From contig CP099607.1 in the NCBI GenBank assembly GCA_024372625.1, positions 124,001 through 188,000 of the forward strand: a stretch of 64,000 nucleotides of DNA, read 5' to 3'. Origin of the DNA: Comamonadaceae bacterium OTU4NAUVB1. GTDB taxonomy: Bacteria; Pseudomonadota; Gammaproteobacteria; Burkholderiales; Burkholderiaceae_C. Position 1 is the first letter of the stretch; every line of letters starts with the position of its first letter. The notes under the pieces were generated by a model. It saw nothing but the letters and a program-made list of their open reading frames with translations, did not search any database and was not told the DNA's origin. Made by a program: the position numbers and the translations under genes. Below, one piece after another: positions 54,003 through 62,825 of the stretch.

Positions 54003-55343
54003 ATGGCTCGCATCATCGGCGCCGTCGCCTGCTCCCACACGCCCACCATCGGCTTCGCGTTCGACCGCCACAAGCAGCAGGACCCGGTGTGGGCGCCCAT
54101 CTTCGAGGCGTTCGCGCCGGTCCAGCGCTGGCTGGCCGAGAAGAAGCCCGACGTGCTCTTCTTCATCTACAACGACCACGTCAGTTCGTTCTTCTTCGAC
54201 CACTACGCGGCGTTCTCGCTGGGCGTGGGCGAGGAGCACCGCGTGGCCGACGAGGGCGGCGGCGCGCGCGACCTGCCCGCGCTCGCCGGCCACCCGGCGC
54301 TGGCGCGGCATATCGGGCGCTCGCTGGTGGCCGACGAGTTCGACCTGTCGTTCTTCCAGGACCGCGCGCTCGACCACGGCGTGTTCTCGCCGATGTCGTT
54401 GCTGTGCCCGCACGAGCCGGGCTGGCCGATGCCGGTGGTGCCGCTGCAGATCGGCGTGCTGCAGTCGCCGGTGCCCTCGGCGCGGCGCTGCTGGCGCCTC
54501 GGCCGGGCGCTGCGGCGCGCCATCGACAGCTACCCGGAGGACCTGGCGGTGGCCATCGTCGCCACCGGCGGCCTGTCGCACCAGGTCCACGGCGAGCGCG
54601 CGGGCTTCAACAACCCGGCCTGGGACGCGCGGTTCCTCGACCTGATCGAGAACGACCCGGTGCGCCTCACCGAGATGACGCAGGCCGAGCTGGCCACGCT
54701 CGGCGGCATGGAGGGCGCCGAGGTCGTCATGTGGCTGGTCATGCGCGGCGCGCTGTCGTCGAACGTGAAGAAGCTGCACCAGAGCTACTACCTGCCCTCG
54801 ATGACCGGCATCGCCACCGTCGTCTACGAGAACCTGGCCAGCGCGCCGGTCGCCGGCGAGGCGACGCGCCACCGGCGCCACGTCGACGAACAGCTCGCCG
54901 GCATCGAGGCGCTGGCGGGCACCCACCCGTTCTCGCTGGAGACCAGCGTGCGGGCTTACCGGCTCAACAAGTTCTTGCATGGCATGACCGAGCCGGCCCA
55001 CCGCGCCGCCTTCGCGAGTGACCAAGAGGCTGCGTTCGAAGCGGCTGGCCTGACCCAGGCGGAGCGCGACCTGGTGCGCCGGCGCGACTGGCGTGGGCTG
55101 ATCCACCACGGCGTCATCTTCTTCATGCTGGAGAAGCTGGGCGCGGTGCTCGGCGTGTCCAACCTGCACATCTACGCGGCCATGCGCGGCGAGACGCTGG
55201 AACAGTTCCAGCAGACCCGCAACGCGCCCGGCGCGCTGTACTCGGTCGCCGGCCGGGACGCCGCCCCGCCGGCCTGGGACACGGCGGCGGACGCGCCGGC
55301 CGCGCCCGCGACGCCGGAGACCCCGGCGGCGATCCCGCGCTGA
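54003..55343 (+). CDS. galA: Gallate dioxygenase (fused LigB-LigA type)
   Basis: This 446-residue extradiol dioxygenase has a LigB-like catalytic domain (residues 1-280) fused to a LigA-like C-terminal domain (from about 305, VRAYRLNKFLHGMTEPAHRAAFASDQEAAFEAAGLTQAERDLVRRRDW). Fe(II) ligands are His12 (ACSHTP) and His59 (YNDHVSSF), the same positions as in DesB/GalA, with the Glu ligand expected near 240 in GMEGAEVVMW. It cleaves gallate to 4-oxalomesaconate, the substrate of LigJ encoded upstream. The tail is Ala/Pro-rich. The ribosome binding site is AAGGAAGAAG. Confidence 0.93.
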   Translation: MARIIGAVACSHTPTIGFAFDRHKQQDPVWAPIFEAFAPVQRWLAEKKPDVLFFIYNDHVSSFFFDHYAAFSLGVGEEHRVADEGGGARDLPALAGHPALARHIGRSLVADEFDLSFFQDRALDHGVFSPMSLLCPHEPGWPMPVVPLQIGVLQSPVPSARRCWRLGRALRRAIDSYPEDLAVAIVATGGLSHQVHGERAGFNNPAWDARFLDLIENDPVRLTEMTQAELATLGGMEGAEVVMWLVMRGALSSNVKKLHQSYYLPSMTGIATVVYENLASAPVAGEATRHRRHVDEQLAGIEALAGTHPFSLETSVRAYRLNKFLHGMTEPAHRAAFASDQEAAFEAAGLTQAERDLVRRRDWRGLIHHGVIFFMLEKLGAVLGVSNLHIYAAMRGETLEQFQQTRNAPGALYSVAGRDAAPPAWDTAADAPAAPATPETPAAIPR

Positions 55344-55410
55344 CGCCCGGCGCCGCCTTTCCTTCCTTCCCCTCACGCGGCCCGTCCGACGGGCCGACGA
55401 AAGACCGATC

Positions 55411-56325
55411 ATGACGCTCCCCAGGAACACTCCCACCCCACGCCTGGCGCGCTCGCTCGCGGCGTGCCTGCTCGCGGGCGGCCTCGTCGCCGGCTGCGCC
55501 ACCGCGCCGCCCCGGGCCGCCACCCCCGTCGTCGTGGCCGCGCCCGGTGCCGCGCAGCCGGCGCCCGTCGCCGGCCGCACGGACGTGCTGTGGCTCGGCC
55601 AGGCCGCCTTCCGCATCGCGACGCCGGGCGGCAAGGTCATCGTGATCGATCCGTGGCTGCGGCAGAACCCGACGACGCCGCCGGCCTACAAGAGCCTGGA
55701 GGCCCTGGGCAAGGTCGACGTGCTGCTGGTCACCCACGGCCACCTGGACCACTTCGCCGACGCACCCGCGCTCGCGCAGCTGCACCAGGTGCCGATGCAC
55801 GCGCCGGCGGACATGAACCAGACCGTCGGCGTGCTGGGCATCCTGCCGGTCGCGCTGGCGCCGCGCTTCGGCAAGGGCGGCACCATCAGCCCGGCGCCGG
55901 GCATCCGGGTGACGGCGGTGCGCGCCGAGCACTCCTCGGTGGTGGTGTGGAAGGACCCGGCCACCGGCCGGGAGGCCGTCCATCCGGGCGGCGAACCGGT
56001 GGGCTACGTCATCGAGCTGGAGAACGGCTTCCGCATCTACCACATGGGCGACACGGGCCTGTTCACGGACATGAAGTTCATCGCCGAGCACTACCGGCCC
56101 GACCTGGTGCTGATGCCCATCGGCGGGCATTTCACGATGGACCCGGCCGATGCGGCCTTCGCCACGCGCGAATGGCTCAAGCCGGCGTTCGTGATCCCGA
56201 TGCACTACGGCGCCAACCCGCTGGCCAAAGGCACGCCCGACCAGTTCGTCCGCGCGCTCGGTCCGGCCACGGGCACGCGGGTTCTGGCGCTGCAGCCGGG
56301 CGGCCGGGCGGTGTTCGGGCCATGA
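55411..56325 (+). CDS. MBL-fold metal-dependent hydrolase, lipoprotein
   Basis: This is a 304-residue protein. The type-II signal (RSLAACLLAGGLVAGC) has lipidated Cys near residue 30. A metallo-beta-lactamase-fold domain of the UPF0173/UlaG-like branch follows: LWLGQAAFRIATPGGKVIVIDPWL, LLVTHGHLDHFADAP (HxHxDH metal site), AVRAEHSS, FRIYHMGDTGLFTDM and IPMHYGANP. It is unusual to find it exported and anchored; most relatives are cytosolic. It is coupled by ATGA to the next gene. Hydrolysis of an ester or lactone of an aromatic precursor in the periplasm is one possibility given the gallate context. Confidence 0.85.
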   Translation: MTLPRNTPTPRLARSLAACLLAGGLVAGCATAPPRAATPVVVAAPGAAQPAPVAGRTDVLWLGQAAFRIATPGGKVIVIDPWLRQNPTTPPAYKSLEALGKVDVLLVTHGHLDHFADAPALAQLHQVPMHAPADMNQTVGVLGILPVALAPRFGKGGTISPAPGIRVTAVRAEHSSVVVWKDPATGREAVHPGGEPVGYVIELENGFRIYHMGDTGLFTDMKFIAEHYRPDLVLMPIGGHFTMDPADAAFATREWLKPAFVIPMHYGANPLAKGTPDQFVRALGPATGTRVLALQPGGRAVFGP

Positions 56326-57029
56326 CGCCGCCCGGCGACCCCGCGCCGATTCGGGGCCTCTGCTCGATGGCGACGCGCGGGCTGCTCGACGAACTGTCGG
56401 CCGCGCACGCGGCACGCTCGGGCGTGCCGGTCTCGTTCCTGGCCGTCGGCGGCGTGGCGGCCGCGCGCCGCGTGCTGGCGGGCGAGCCGTTCGACGTCGT
56501 GGCGCTGGCGGCCGAGGCCATCGACCGGCTGGTGGCCGCCGGCCGCGCCGACGCGCCGGGCCGCATCGACCTGGCGCGCTCGGGCGTCGGGGTCGCGGTG
56601 GGCGCCGCGTCCCCGCTGCCCGACATCGCCAGCGGCGCGGCGCTGCGCGAGGCGGTGCGCGCCGCGGCGCGCATCGGGTATTCGACCGGTCCCAGCGGCG
56701 TCGCGCTGATGGCGCTGTTCGAGCGCTGGGGCCTGGCCGAAGCCCTGCGCGAGCGCCTCGTGCAGGCGCCGCCGGGCGTGCCGGTGGCCGCGCTGGTGGC
56801 GCGCGGCGAGGTCGATCTGGGCTTCCAGCAGCTCGGCGAGCTGACCGGCGTCGACGGCGTCCGTCTCGTCGGGCCGTTGCCGCCGGACGTGCAGATCCAG
56901 ACCGTGTTCGCGGCCGCGCCCGCGACCGGCGGCGCGGCATCGCCTGCGGCCGTGCGCGACCTGCTCGGCTTCCTGGCCTCGCCCGCCGCCGCCGACGCCA
57001 AGCGCCGCCACGGCCTGGCGCCGGCCTGA
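56322..57029 (+). CDS. ModA-like substrate-binding domain protein without signal peptide
   Basis: This 235-residue protein has the type-II periplasmic-binding fold of the ModA/SBP_bac_11 family: IRGLCSMATRGLLDELSAAHAARSG, AARRVLAGEPFDVVALAAEAIDRLVAAGR, VGVAVGAASPLPDI, IGYSTGPSGVALMALFERWGL and GEVDLGFQQLGEL. There is no signal peptide, so it is probably cytosolic and may act as a sensor or an enzyme of the gallate pathway rather than in transport. The start overlaps the MBL gene stop (ATGA). The LysR gene follows 28 bp downstream. Confidence 0.8.
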   Translation: MTPPGDPAPIRGLCSMATRGLLDELSAAHAARSGVPVSFLAVGGVAAARRVLAGEPFDVVALAAEAIDRLVAAGRADAPGRIDLARSGVGVAVGAASPLPDIASGAALREAVRAAARIGYSTGPSGVALMALFERWGLAEALRERLVQAPPGVPVAALVARGEVDLGFQQLGELTGVDGVRLVGPLPPDVQIQTVFAAAPATGGAASPAAVRDLLGFLASPAAADAKRRHGLAPA

Positions 57030-57057
57030 GCACGGCCCTCGCGTCGGAGCACGCCAC

Positions 57058-58305
57058 GTGAACACCGCCCGGCCGGAGGCCGGCCTCGGCATCAACCTGC
57101 GCCACCTGCGCGCGCTGACGGCGGTGGCCGCCGCGGGCAGCATCACCGGTGCGGCCGATGCGCTGTTCCGCGTGCCTTCGGGCGTGACCCGCGCGATCGC
57201 GGCGCTCGAGGCCGGCCTCGGCCGGCCGCTGTTCGACCGCCAGGCGCGGGGCGTGACGCTCAACCCGTACGGCGAACTGGTGCGGCTGAGGGCGCTGCGC
57301 GTCGAGGCCGAATTCGAACGCGGCCGGGCCCAGCTGGCCGCGCGCGGCGTCCGCTCGGCGGCCGGCGCGCGCTCCCCCTTCGACGCGCTTCCCAACGGGC
57401 GCCGCCTGGCGGTGATCGCCAGCCTGGTCGACCTGCGCAACATGCCGGCGGTGGCGCACGCGTTCGGCATCACCCAGCCGGCCGTGAGCGGCGCCCTCAA
57501 GAGCCTCGAGGCCGGCCTGGGCCTGGCGCTGTTCGACCGCCGCGCCGGCCGGCTCGCGCCCACGCCAGCGGGCGAGGCCGTCGCCCTGTCCTTCCGGCGC
57601 GTGCTGGCCGAACTGCGCAGCATCGCGGCGGACATCGCCGCCAGCGAGGGGATGCTGCAGGGCAGCGTGACGGTCGGCGCGCTGCCGCTGGGCCGCACGC
57701 GGATCCTGCCGCTGGCCATCGCGGCGCTGATCGCTCGGCATCCCGGCCTGCACGTGGTCACGGTCGAGAGCCCGTACGACGCGCTGGCGGCGTCGCTGCG
57801 CGGCGGCGACGTCGATTTCATCCTGGGGGCGCTGCGCGGCGCCGAGGAGGCGGCCGACCTGCGCCAGGAGCCGCTGTTCGAGGACCGCATCGCCGTCATC
57901 GCGCGCGCCGGCCATCCGCTCGCGCGGGCCGGCCGCATCGACTTCGACGCCCTGCACCGGGCGCGCTGGGTGCTGTCGCGCCAGGGCTCGCCCTCGCGCG
58001 AACTGCTCGAACGCTGCTTCCGCGCGGCGCGCGAGGCGCCGCCGGTGCCGGCCGTGGAGACCGGCGACCTCGCCATCCTGCGCGGGCTGCTGATGGAGAG
58101 CGACATGCTCACCGCGCTGTCGGCCCACCAGCTGGACCACGAGATCGCCGATGGCAGCCTGGCGGTGCTGGATTTCCCGCTGGACGGCACGCGGCGCCAG
58201 ATCGGGCTGACCCAGCGCCTGGGCGCCTGTGCGTCGCCCGGGGCGCGGGCCCTGATGGCGGAGGTCCGGGCGGTGGCGGCGCGGCCCCCGTTTTGCGCCG
58301 CCTAG
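57058..58305 (+). CDS. LysR-family regulator with two tandem HTH domains
   Basis: This 415-residue protein is about 100 residues longer than a usual LysR regulator. Residues 14-70 hold a first LysR HTH (LRHLRALTAVAAAGSITGAADAL, GVTRAIAALEAGLGRPLFDRQARG). Residues 120-175 hold a second (RRLAVIASLVDLRNMPAVAHAFG, AVSGALKSLEAGLGLALFDRRAG). One effector domain follows (from about 195; VTVGALPLGRTRILPLAI). It starts at GTG 57058. It probably regulates the ligJ-Bug-galA genes. The second HTH follows its own linker helix, suggesting an internal duplication. Confidence 0.88.
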   Translation: MNTARPEAGLGINLRHLRALTAVAAAGSITGAADALFRVPSGVTRAIAALEAGLGRPLFDRQARGVTLNPYGELVRLRALRVEAEFERGRAQLAARGVRSAAGARSPFDALPNGRRLAVIASLVDLRNMPAVAHAFGITQPAVSGALKSLEAGLGLALFDRRAGRLAPTPAGEAVALSFRRVLAELRSIAADIAASEGMLQGSVTVGALPLGRTRILPLAIAALIARHPGLHVVTVESPYDALAASLRGGDVDFILGALRGAEEAADLRQEPLFEDRIAVIARAGHPLARAGRIDFDALHRARWVLSRQGSPSRELLERCFRAAREAPPVPAVETGDLAILRGLLMESDMLTALSAHQLDHEIADGSLAVLDFPLDGTRRQIGLTQRLGACASPGARALMAEVRAVAARPPFCAA

Positions 58306-58329
58306 CGCGCGGGCGACGCCCGCCGGCGC

Positions 58330-59313
58330 CTATTCCGCTTCCACGCCGGCCTGTTTCACCAGCCTGACGTAGCGCGCCTGCTCGGTCTTGAAGAACTGCA
58401 GCGAGGCCTCGGGCGACATCGGCTGGACGACGTTGTCCTGCCTGGCCATCGCCTCCCTGGTCTCGGGCATGTCGAAGGCGGCGACCACGGCGTCGTGCAT
58501 GCGCCTGACGGTCGCGGCCGGCAGCCTGGGCGGGCCGACGACGGCGAACCAGCCGGCGATGTCGACCTCGGGGAAGCCCTGCTCGGCGATCGTCGGGACG
58601 TCCGGCAGCGACGCGACGCGGGACTTGCCCATCACGCCGATGGCGCGCAGCTGGCCGGCCTTGAGTGCGCCCTGCGCGGCGGGCACCGACACCACGCCCA
58701 TCTCGACCTGACCGCCCAGGAGGTCCGCCACCATCGGGCCGACGCCCTTGTACGGGATGTGCCGCGCCTGCACGCCGGCGGCGTCGAGGAACATCGCACC
58801 GGCCAGGTGGATGATCGTGCCGTTGCCCGAGGAGGCGTAGTTGTAGCCGTCGGGCCTGGCCCTGAGCAGCGCCTGCAGTTCCTTCGCGTTCCTCGCGGGC
58901 ACTTTCGGATTGACGACGAGCACGAAGGGCGTGGCGCCGACCACCGAGATCGGCGTGAAGTCGTTGATCGCGTCGAAGGGCATCTTTTTGAAGACGCTCG
59001 GGTTGACGACGTGGTTGTTGGAGACCACGCCGATGGTCAGGCCGTCGGCCGGCGCCCGCGCCAGCACCGAGCTGCCGGTGATGCCGCCCGCGCCGGGCAG
59101 GTTCTCGATCACCACCGCCTGACCACCGAGCGCCTTGGTCAGCGAGGGCGCGGCGGCCCGGATGATGGTGTCGACGCCCGAACCCGCACCGACGGGCAGG
59201 ATGACGCGCAAGGGCTTGTCCGGGTACTGGGCGTTCACGGGGGTGACGCAGCACAGCGCGAGGGAAGCGAGCGCGGCCGCGACGCCTTGGCGACGGTTCA
59301 GGGAAAAAGTCAT
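58330..59313 (-). CDS. Bug/TctC family periplasmic receptor (acyl-CoA cluster)
   Basis: This is a 327-residue Bug protein. The signal peptide LNRRQGVAAALASLALCCVTPVNAQ is followed by YPDKPLRVILPVGAGSGVDTIIRAAAPSLTKALGGQ, VIENLPGAGGITGSSVLA, HIPYKGVGPMVADLLGGQVEMG and DVPTIAEQGFPEVDIAGW. It is the last gene of a leftward set (HMG-CoA-lyase-like, CoA-transferase, Bug) and lies 35 bp after the transferase. It presumably binds the dicarboxylate fed into that pathway. Confidence 0.92.
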   Translation of the reverse strand: MTFSLNRRQGVAAALASLALCCVTPVNAQYPDKPLRVILPVGAGSGVDTIIRAAAPSLTKALGGQAVVIENLPGAGGITGSSVLARAPADGLTIGVVSNNHVVNPSVFKKMPFDAINDFTPISVVGATPFVLVVNPKVPARNAKELQALLRARPDGYNYASSGNGTIIHLAGAMFLDAAGVQARHIPYKGVGPMVADLLGGQVEMGVVSVPAAQGALKAGQLRAIGVMGKSRVASLPDVPTIAEQGFPEVDIAGWFAVVGPPRLPAATVRRMHDAVVAAFDMPETREAMARQDNVVQPMSPEASLQFFKTEQARYVRLVKQAGVEAE

Positions 59314-59348
59314 GTCGTTCGTCTCCGGGAGTTCTGGAAAGCCGTCTC

Positions 59349-60554
59349 TCAGGCGGAAGGGTGGCGCTCCAGACCGGCGAGCACTTCCTCCGTGTGCTCG
59401 CCGATGCCGGCAAGGGGGCGGCGCACGCCGGGGCGCTGGCCGCCCATGGTCAGCGGCAGCAGCACCACCTCGGTCATGCCGCCGTCCTCGGTCCGCATCG
59501 GCACCAGGCCGCCGCTGGCGATCAGGTGCGGGTCCTCCACCAGCTGGTCGGGCCGCACGATCGGCGCGTAGGGGATGCCGGCGGCCTCCAGCTTCGGCGC
59601 CAGCTCGGCCACGCGGTGGTGCAGCAGGATCTCGCCGAGCTGGGCCAGCAGCTGCGGGCGCACCGCCACGCGCGAGGCGTTGTCGCCGAAGCCGGGCTGC
59701 TCGAGCAGGTCGGGGCGCTCCAGCACGCGGCACAGGGTGGCGAACTGCTTGTCGCTGACCGCGCCGATGAACAGCTGCTGCGCGCCCTCGTCGAGCGTGA
59801 AGACGTCGTAGACGCTCCAGGCCGACACGCGCGAGGGCATCGGCGGCGGCGGCTCGCCGGTCATGAGGTACTGCTGCATGTGCTGCGACGACAGGAAGAC
59901 GCAGTTCTCGAACAGCGCGCTCTGCACCTCCTGGCCCCGGCCGGTGCGCTCGCGTTCGCGCAGGGCGGCGAGCACGCCGATGGCGCCGAACATGCCGCCC
60001 ATGATGTCGTTGACCGAGGTGCCCGCGCGCAGCGGCCGCCCGATCGGCCCGGTCATGTAGGACAGCCCGCCCATCATCTGCACCACCTCGTCGAGCGCCA
60101 GCCGGTGCTCGTAGGGGCCGGGCAGGAAGCCCTTGTGCGTCGCATAGATGAGCTTCGGGTACTTCTTCGACAGCGTCGCGTAATCCAGGCCGAAGCCGGC
60201 CATCAGCCCGGGGCGGAAGTTCTCCAGCACCACGTCGCATGCGCCGGCCAGTTCGGCGGCGGTGGCGCGGCCCGCCTCGGTGGCGATGTCGATGACGACG
60301 CTCTTCTTGTTGCGGTTGAAGGAGCGGAAGAAGCCGATGCCCAGCCCGGGCAGGTTGCGGGTCCTGTCGCCGCCGGGCGGCTCGACCTTGATGACCTCGG
60401 CGCCGAGGTCGGCCAGGATCATCCCGCAGGTCGGGCCCATGACCATGTGGGTGAACTCGAGCACCCGCAGGCCGGCCAGCGGCAGGGGCGGGGCGGCGGT
60501 GGAAGCCGCTGCGGCGTGGGCGGTGGCGGGTGGGGTGGCGTCGGTGGTGGTCAT
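59349..60554 (-). CDS. CaiB/BaiF family CoA-transferase (type III)
   Basis: This 401-residue transferase has LAGLRVLEFTHMVMGPTCGMILADLGAEVIKVEPPGGDRTR near the N-terminus, DVVLENFRPGLMAGFGLDYATLSKKYPKLIYATHKGF mid-domain, and the catalytic Asp in GTSVNDIMGGMFGAIG. The residue pattern fits formyl-CoA, succinyl-CoA:dicarboxylate or mesaconate transferases. A 20-residue Ala-rich leader precedes the domain. It lies in an operon between an HMG-CoA-lyase-like gene and a Bug receptor. The likely job is activation of a branched dicarboxylate or hydroxy acid to its CoA thioester, which the lyase then cleaves. Confidence 0.92.
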   Translation of the reverse strand: MTTTDATPPATAHAAAASTAAPPLPLAGLRVLEFTHMVMGPTCGMILADLGAEVIKVEPPGGDRTRNLPGLGIGFFRSFNRNKKSVVIDIATEAGRATAAELAGACDVVLENFRPGLMAGFGLDYATLSKKYPKLIYATHKGFLPGPYEHRLALDEVVQMMGGLSYMTGPIGRPLRAGTSVNDIMGGMFGAIGVLAALRERERTGRGQEVQSALFENCVFLSSQHMQQYLMTGEPPPPMPSRVSAWSVYDVFTLDEGAQQLFIGAVSDKQFATLCRVLERPDLLEQPGFGDNASRVAVRPQLLAQLGEILLHHRVAELAPKLEAAGIPYAPIVRPDQLVEDPHLIASGGLVPMRTEDGGMTEVVLLPLTMGGQRPGVRRPLAGIGEHTEEVLAGLERHPSA

Positions 60555-60628
60555 GCGGGCGGTCTCGTCGTCGGGGTCCGGGCGGTGGGCGGGTGGGCGG
60601 GTGGGCGGGTGGGCGGGCGGGCGGGCGT

Positions 60629-61591
60629 TCAGGCAGCGGCGGCGTCGGCGCTGGCCGCACGGGTGCCACGGCGCGCGAACGTCGCGGGCACGCCGGCCTG
60701 CCACAGCGCGCCGCGCAGGGTCTCGCCCTGGAGCCAGCCGGCGACCTTGGCGCGCAGCGCGAGCAGGGCCTCGATGTCGATGCCGGTGTCGATCCCCATG
60801 TCGGCCAGCATGTAGGCCAGGTCCTCGCTCGACGCGTTGCCGCTGGCGCCCGGGGCGTGCGGGCAGCCGCCGATGCCCGCGAGCGTGGCGTCGAAGCGCG
60901 TCACGCCGGTCTCCAGCGCCGCGCAGACGTTGGCCAGCGCCATGCCGCGCGTGTCGTGGAAGTGGCCGCAGCAGAAGCGGTCGCCGGCGATGGCGCGGGC
61001 CTGGGAGAACAGGTCGTGGACGGCGGCCGGATTGGCCTGGCCCACCGTGTCGGCGATGCTCACGCGGTCGGCCCCGGCGTCGAGCAGCGCCTGCATGCAG
61101 CGCAGCACTTCGGCCTGCTCGACCTCGCCCTGGAGCGTGCAGCCGAAGGCGGTGCCGATGCCGCCCTCGATGACGATCCTCGAGCCGGCCGCGTCGCGCG
61201 CCGCGCGCATCCTGGCGACTTCGGCGACGACGTCGTCCGGCGTCTTGCGCAGGTTGGCCAGGCTGTGGGCGTGGCTGGCCGACAGCGGAACGAGCATCAG
61301 GTCGGCGCCGTGCGCGATGGCTTGCTCGGCACCTCTCAGGTTGGGCACCAGCACCGACACCTGCAGGCCCGGCAACGTCCTGGCGAAGGCGACCAGCTCG
61401 GCGGTGTCGGCCAGCTGCGGCAGCAGGCGCGCCGGCACGAAGGAGCCGACCTCGATCTCGCGCTGGCCGGCGGCGTGGGCCTCGGCGATCCATTCCAGCT
61501 TGCGTGCCGTGGGCAGCACTTGCTGGATGCTCTGCAGCCCGTCGCGCAGGCCGACCTCGCGCACCACGGCGCGGGCGGGGAATCTCGTCAT
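60629..61591 (-). CDS. Hydroxymethylglutaryl-CoA lyase family protein
   Basis: This 320-residue DRE-TIM metallolyase has VVREVGLRDGLQSIQ (catalytic Arg-Asp), IEVGSFVPARLLPQLADT, VSIADTVGQANPAAV, the metal-ligand pair GHFHDTRGMALANV and the lid Cys in GGCPHAPGASGNASSEDL. These define HMG-CoA lyase and close relatives acting on 3-hydroxy-3-methylglutaryl-CoA or citramalyl-type CoA esters. It is the first gene of the leftward operon and is divergent from a LysR gene (61715) with LysR-type sites between. Confidence 0.92.
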   Translation of the reverse strand: MTRFPARAVVREVGLRDGLQSIQQVLPTARKLEWIAEAHAAGQREIEVGSFVPARLLPQLADTAELVAFARTLPGLQVSVLVPNLRGAEQAIAHGADLMLVPLSASHAHSLANLRKTPDDVVAEVARMRAARDAAGSRIVIEGGIGTAFGCTLQGEVEQAEVLRCMQALLDAGADRVSIADTVGQANPAAVHDLFSQARAIAGDRFCCGHFHDTRGMALANVCAALETGVTRFDATLAGIGGCPHAPGASGNASSEDLAYMLADMGIDTGIDIEALLALRAKVAGWLQGETLRGALWQAGVPATFARRGTRAASADAAAA

Positions 61592-61642
61592 GGGGGATGT
61601 CTCCAGGGTGGCGGCCGGTGCGTCCGCCCGGCCGATCCCGCC

Positions 61643-61698
61643 AATGTAGACATTCCGTGGCAAGGGCTAAAGCGCTAATATTTCCCTCCAGACATTCC
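61643..61698. promoter_or_regulatory. LysR-type operator region between the lyase operon and its LysR gene
   Basis: A perfect palindrome AATGT-AG-ACATT at 61643-61654 is combined with a direct repeat AGACATTCC at 61648-61656 and 61690-61698 (42 bp apart, four helical turns). This is consistent with a LysR recognition site and a second activation site in the 123-bp divergent gap. Confidence 0.6.
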
Positions 61699-61714
61699 AT
61701 TTCGGAAAGCCACG

Positions 61715-62635
61715 ATGCGCGATCTCGACCTGACCAGCCTGCGCCTGTTCGTCGCCGCCTGCGACCACCGCAACATCGCCCGTGCCGGGGCCCAGGCGCA
61801 CCTCGGCGCCTCGGCCGTCAGCAAGCGGCTGGCGCAGCTCGAGGCGGCGGTCGGCGCGCCGCTGCTGGTGCGCCAGCGGCGCGGCGTGGTGCCCACGGCG
61901 GCCGGCGAGATGCTGCTCGAACACGCGCGCGCGCTGCTCGCGGCGTCGGACCGGCTGGGGCGCGACATGGCCGACCACGGGCGGGGCATCAAGGGGCAGG
62001 TCCGGGTGCTGGCCACGCTGTCGGCCATCGCCGAGTTCCTGCCCGACGACATCGCCGCCTTCCTGCAGGACCCGGCGCACGCCGGCATCCGCATCGACCT
62101 CGCCGAGGGCCCGACCTCCGAACTGGCGCGTGCCGTGCGCGAGGGGCTCGCCCCGCTGGGCATCGGCTGGGACGCCGCCGACCTGGCGGGGTTGCAGACC
62201 CGGCCCTACCGCAGCGACCACCTGGCCATCGTGGCGCACCCCGCGCACCCGATCGCCGCGCGTTCGCACTGCGCCTTCGTCGAGACGCTGGGGCACGAGC
62301 ACGTGGGCCTGCCGGCTTCCACCGCCGTCTACACCCTGCTGGCCCGCGCCGCCGCCGTCGCCGGCCGGCCGTTGAACTACCGCGCGGTGGTCTCCACCTT
62401 CGACGCGAGCCTGCGCTGCGTGCGCGCCGGCCTGGGGATCGCGGTGGTGCCCCGGGAGGTCGCCGCGCCGATGGCCGGCGACGGCGCCTTCCGCGTCGTG
62501 CCGCTCACCGACGCCTGGGCACGGCGGCGCTTCACGGTGTGCTTCAAGGACGAAGCCGGCCTCTCGCCCTCGGCACGGCTGCTGCTGGCGCACCTCGAAC
62601 GCGCCGGTCGCGCCCACCCGGCCGAGCCGGCCTGA
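61715..62635 (+). CDS. LysR-family regulator of the acyl-CoA operon
   Basis: This 306-residue LysR protein has the HTH at residues 5-63 (LTSLRLFVAACDHRNIARAGAQAHLGASAVSKRLAQLEAAVGAPLLVRQRRG) and an effector domain from about 92 (VRVLATLSAIAEFLPDDIAAFLQDPAHAGIRIDLAEG ... VRAGLGIAVVPREV). It is divergent from the lyase/CoA-transferase/Bug operon, which it most likely controls through the sites at 61643-61698. Confidence 0.92.
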   Translation: MRDLDLTSLRLFVAACDHRNIARAGAQAHLGASAVSKRLAQLEAAVGAPLLVRQRRGVVPTAAGEMLLEHARALLAASDRLGRDMADHGRGIKGQVRVLATLSAIAEFLPDDIAAFLQDPAHAGIRIDLAEGPTSELARAVREGLAPLGIGWDAADLAGLQTRPYRSDHLAIVAHPAHPIAARSHCAFVETLGHEHVGLPASTAVYTLLARAAAVAGRPLNYRAVVSTFDASLRCVRAGLGIAVVPREVAAPMAGDGAFRVVPLTDAWARRRFTVCFKDEAGLSPSARLLLAHLERAGRAHPAEPA

Positions 62636-62698
62636 CACCGCGCCGGCGCCGACGTGCGATGCGAATGCGGTCGCGAGGCCGCTGTCAATGCCGTTTAC

Positions 62699-62716
62699 CC
62701 GTGACAAAAGTCACGG
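62699..62716. promoter_or_regulatory. Inverted repeat upstream of the copper-radical oxidase gene
   Basis: A perfect 7-bp inverted repeat CCGTGAC-AAAA-GTCACGG lies 110 bp before the ATG at 62826, at the edge of an AT-rich promoter region (62730-62810). It is either an operator or a small hairpin ending the LysR transcript, though no T-run follows. Confidence 0.55.
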
Positions 62717-62825
62717 CAACGCACCACTTTGCTAGGATTGAATACCTTTGTGTTATTTTGCTTGTGATTCTTCTTACAATGTCACACTTTAGTACACGTT
62801 CTGACATAAGTCGAGGAGAAGACAC

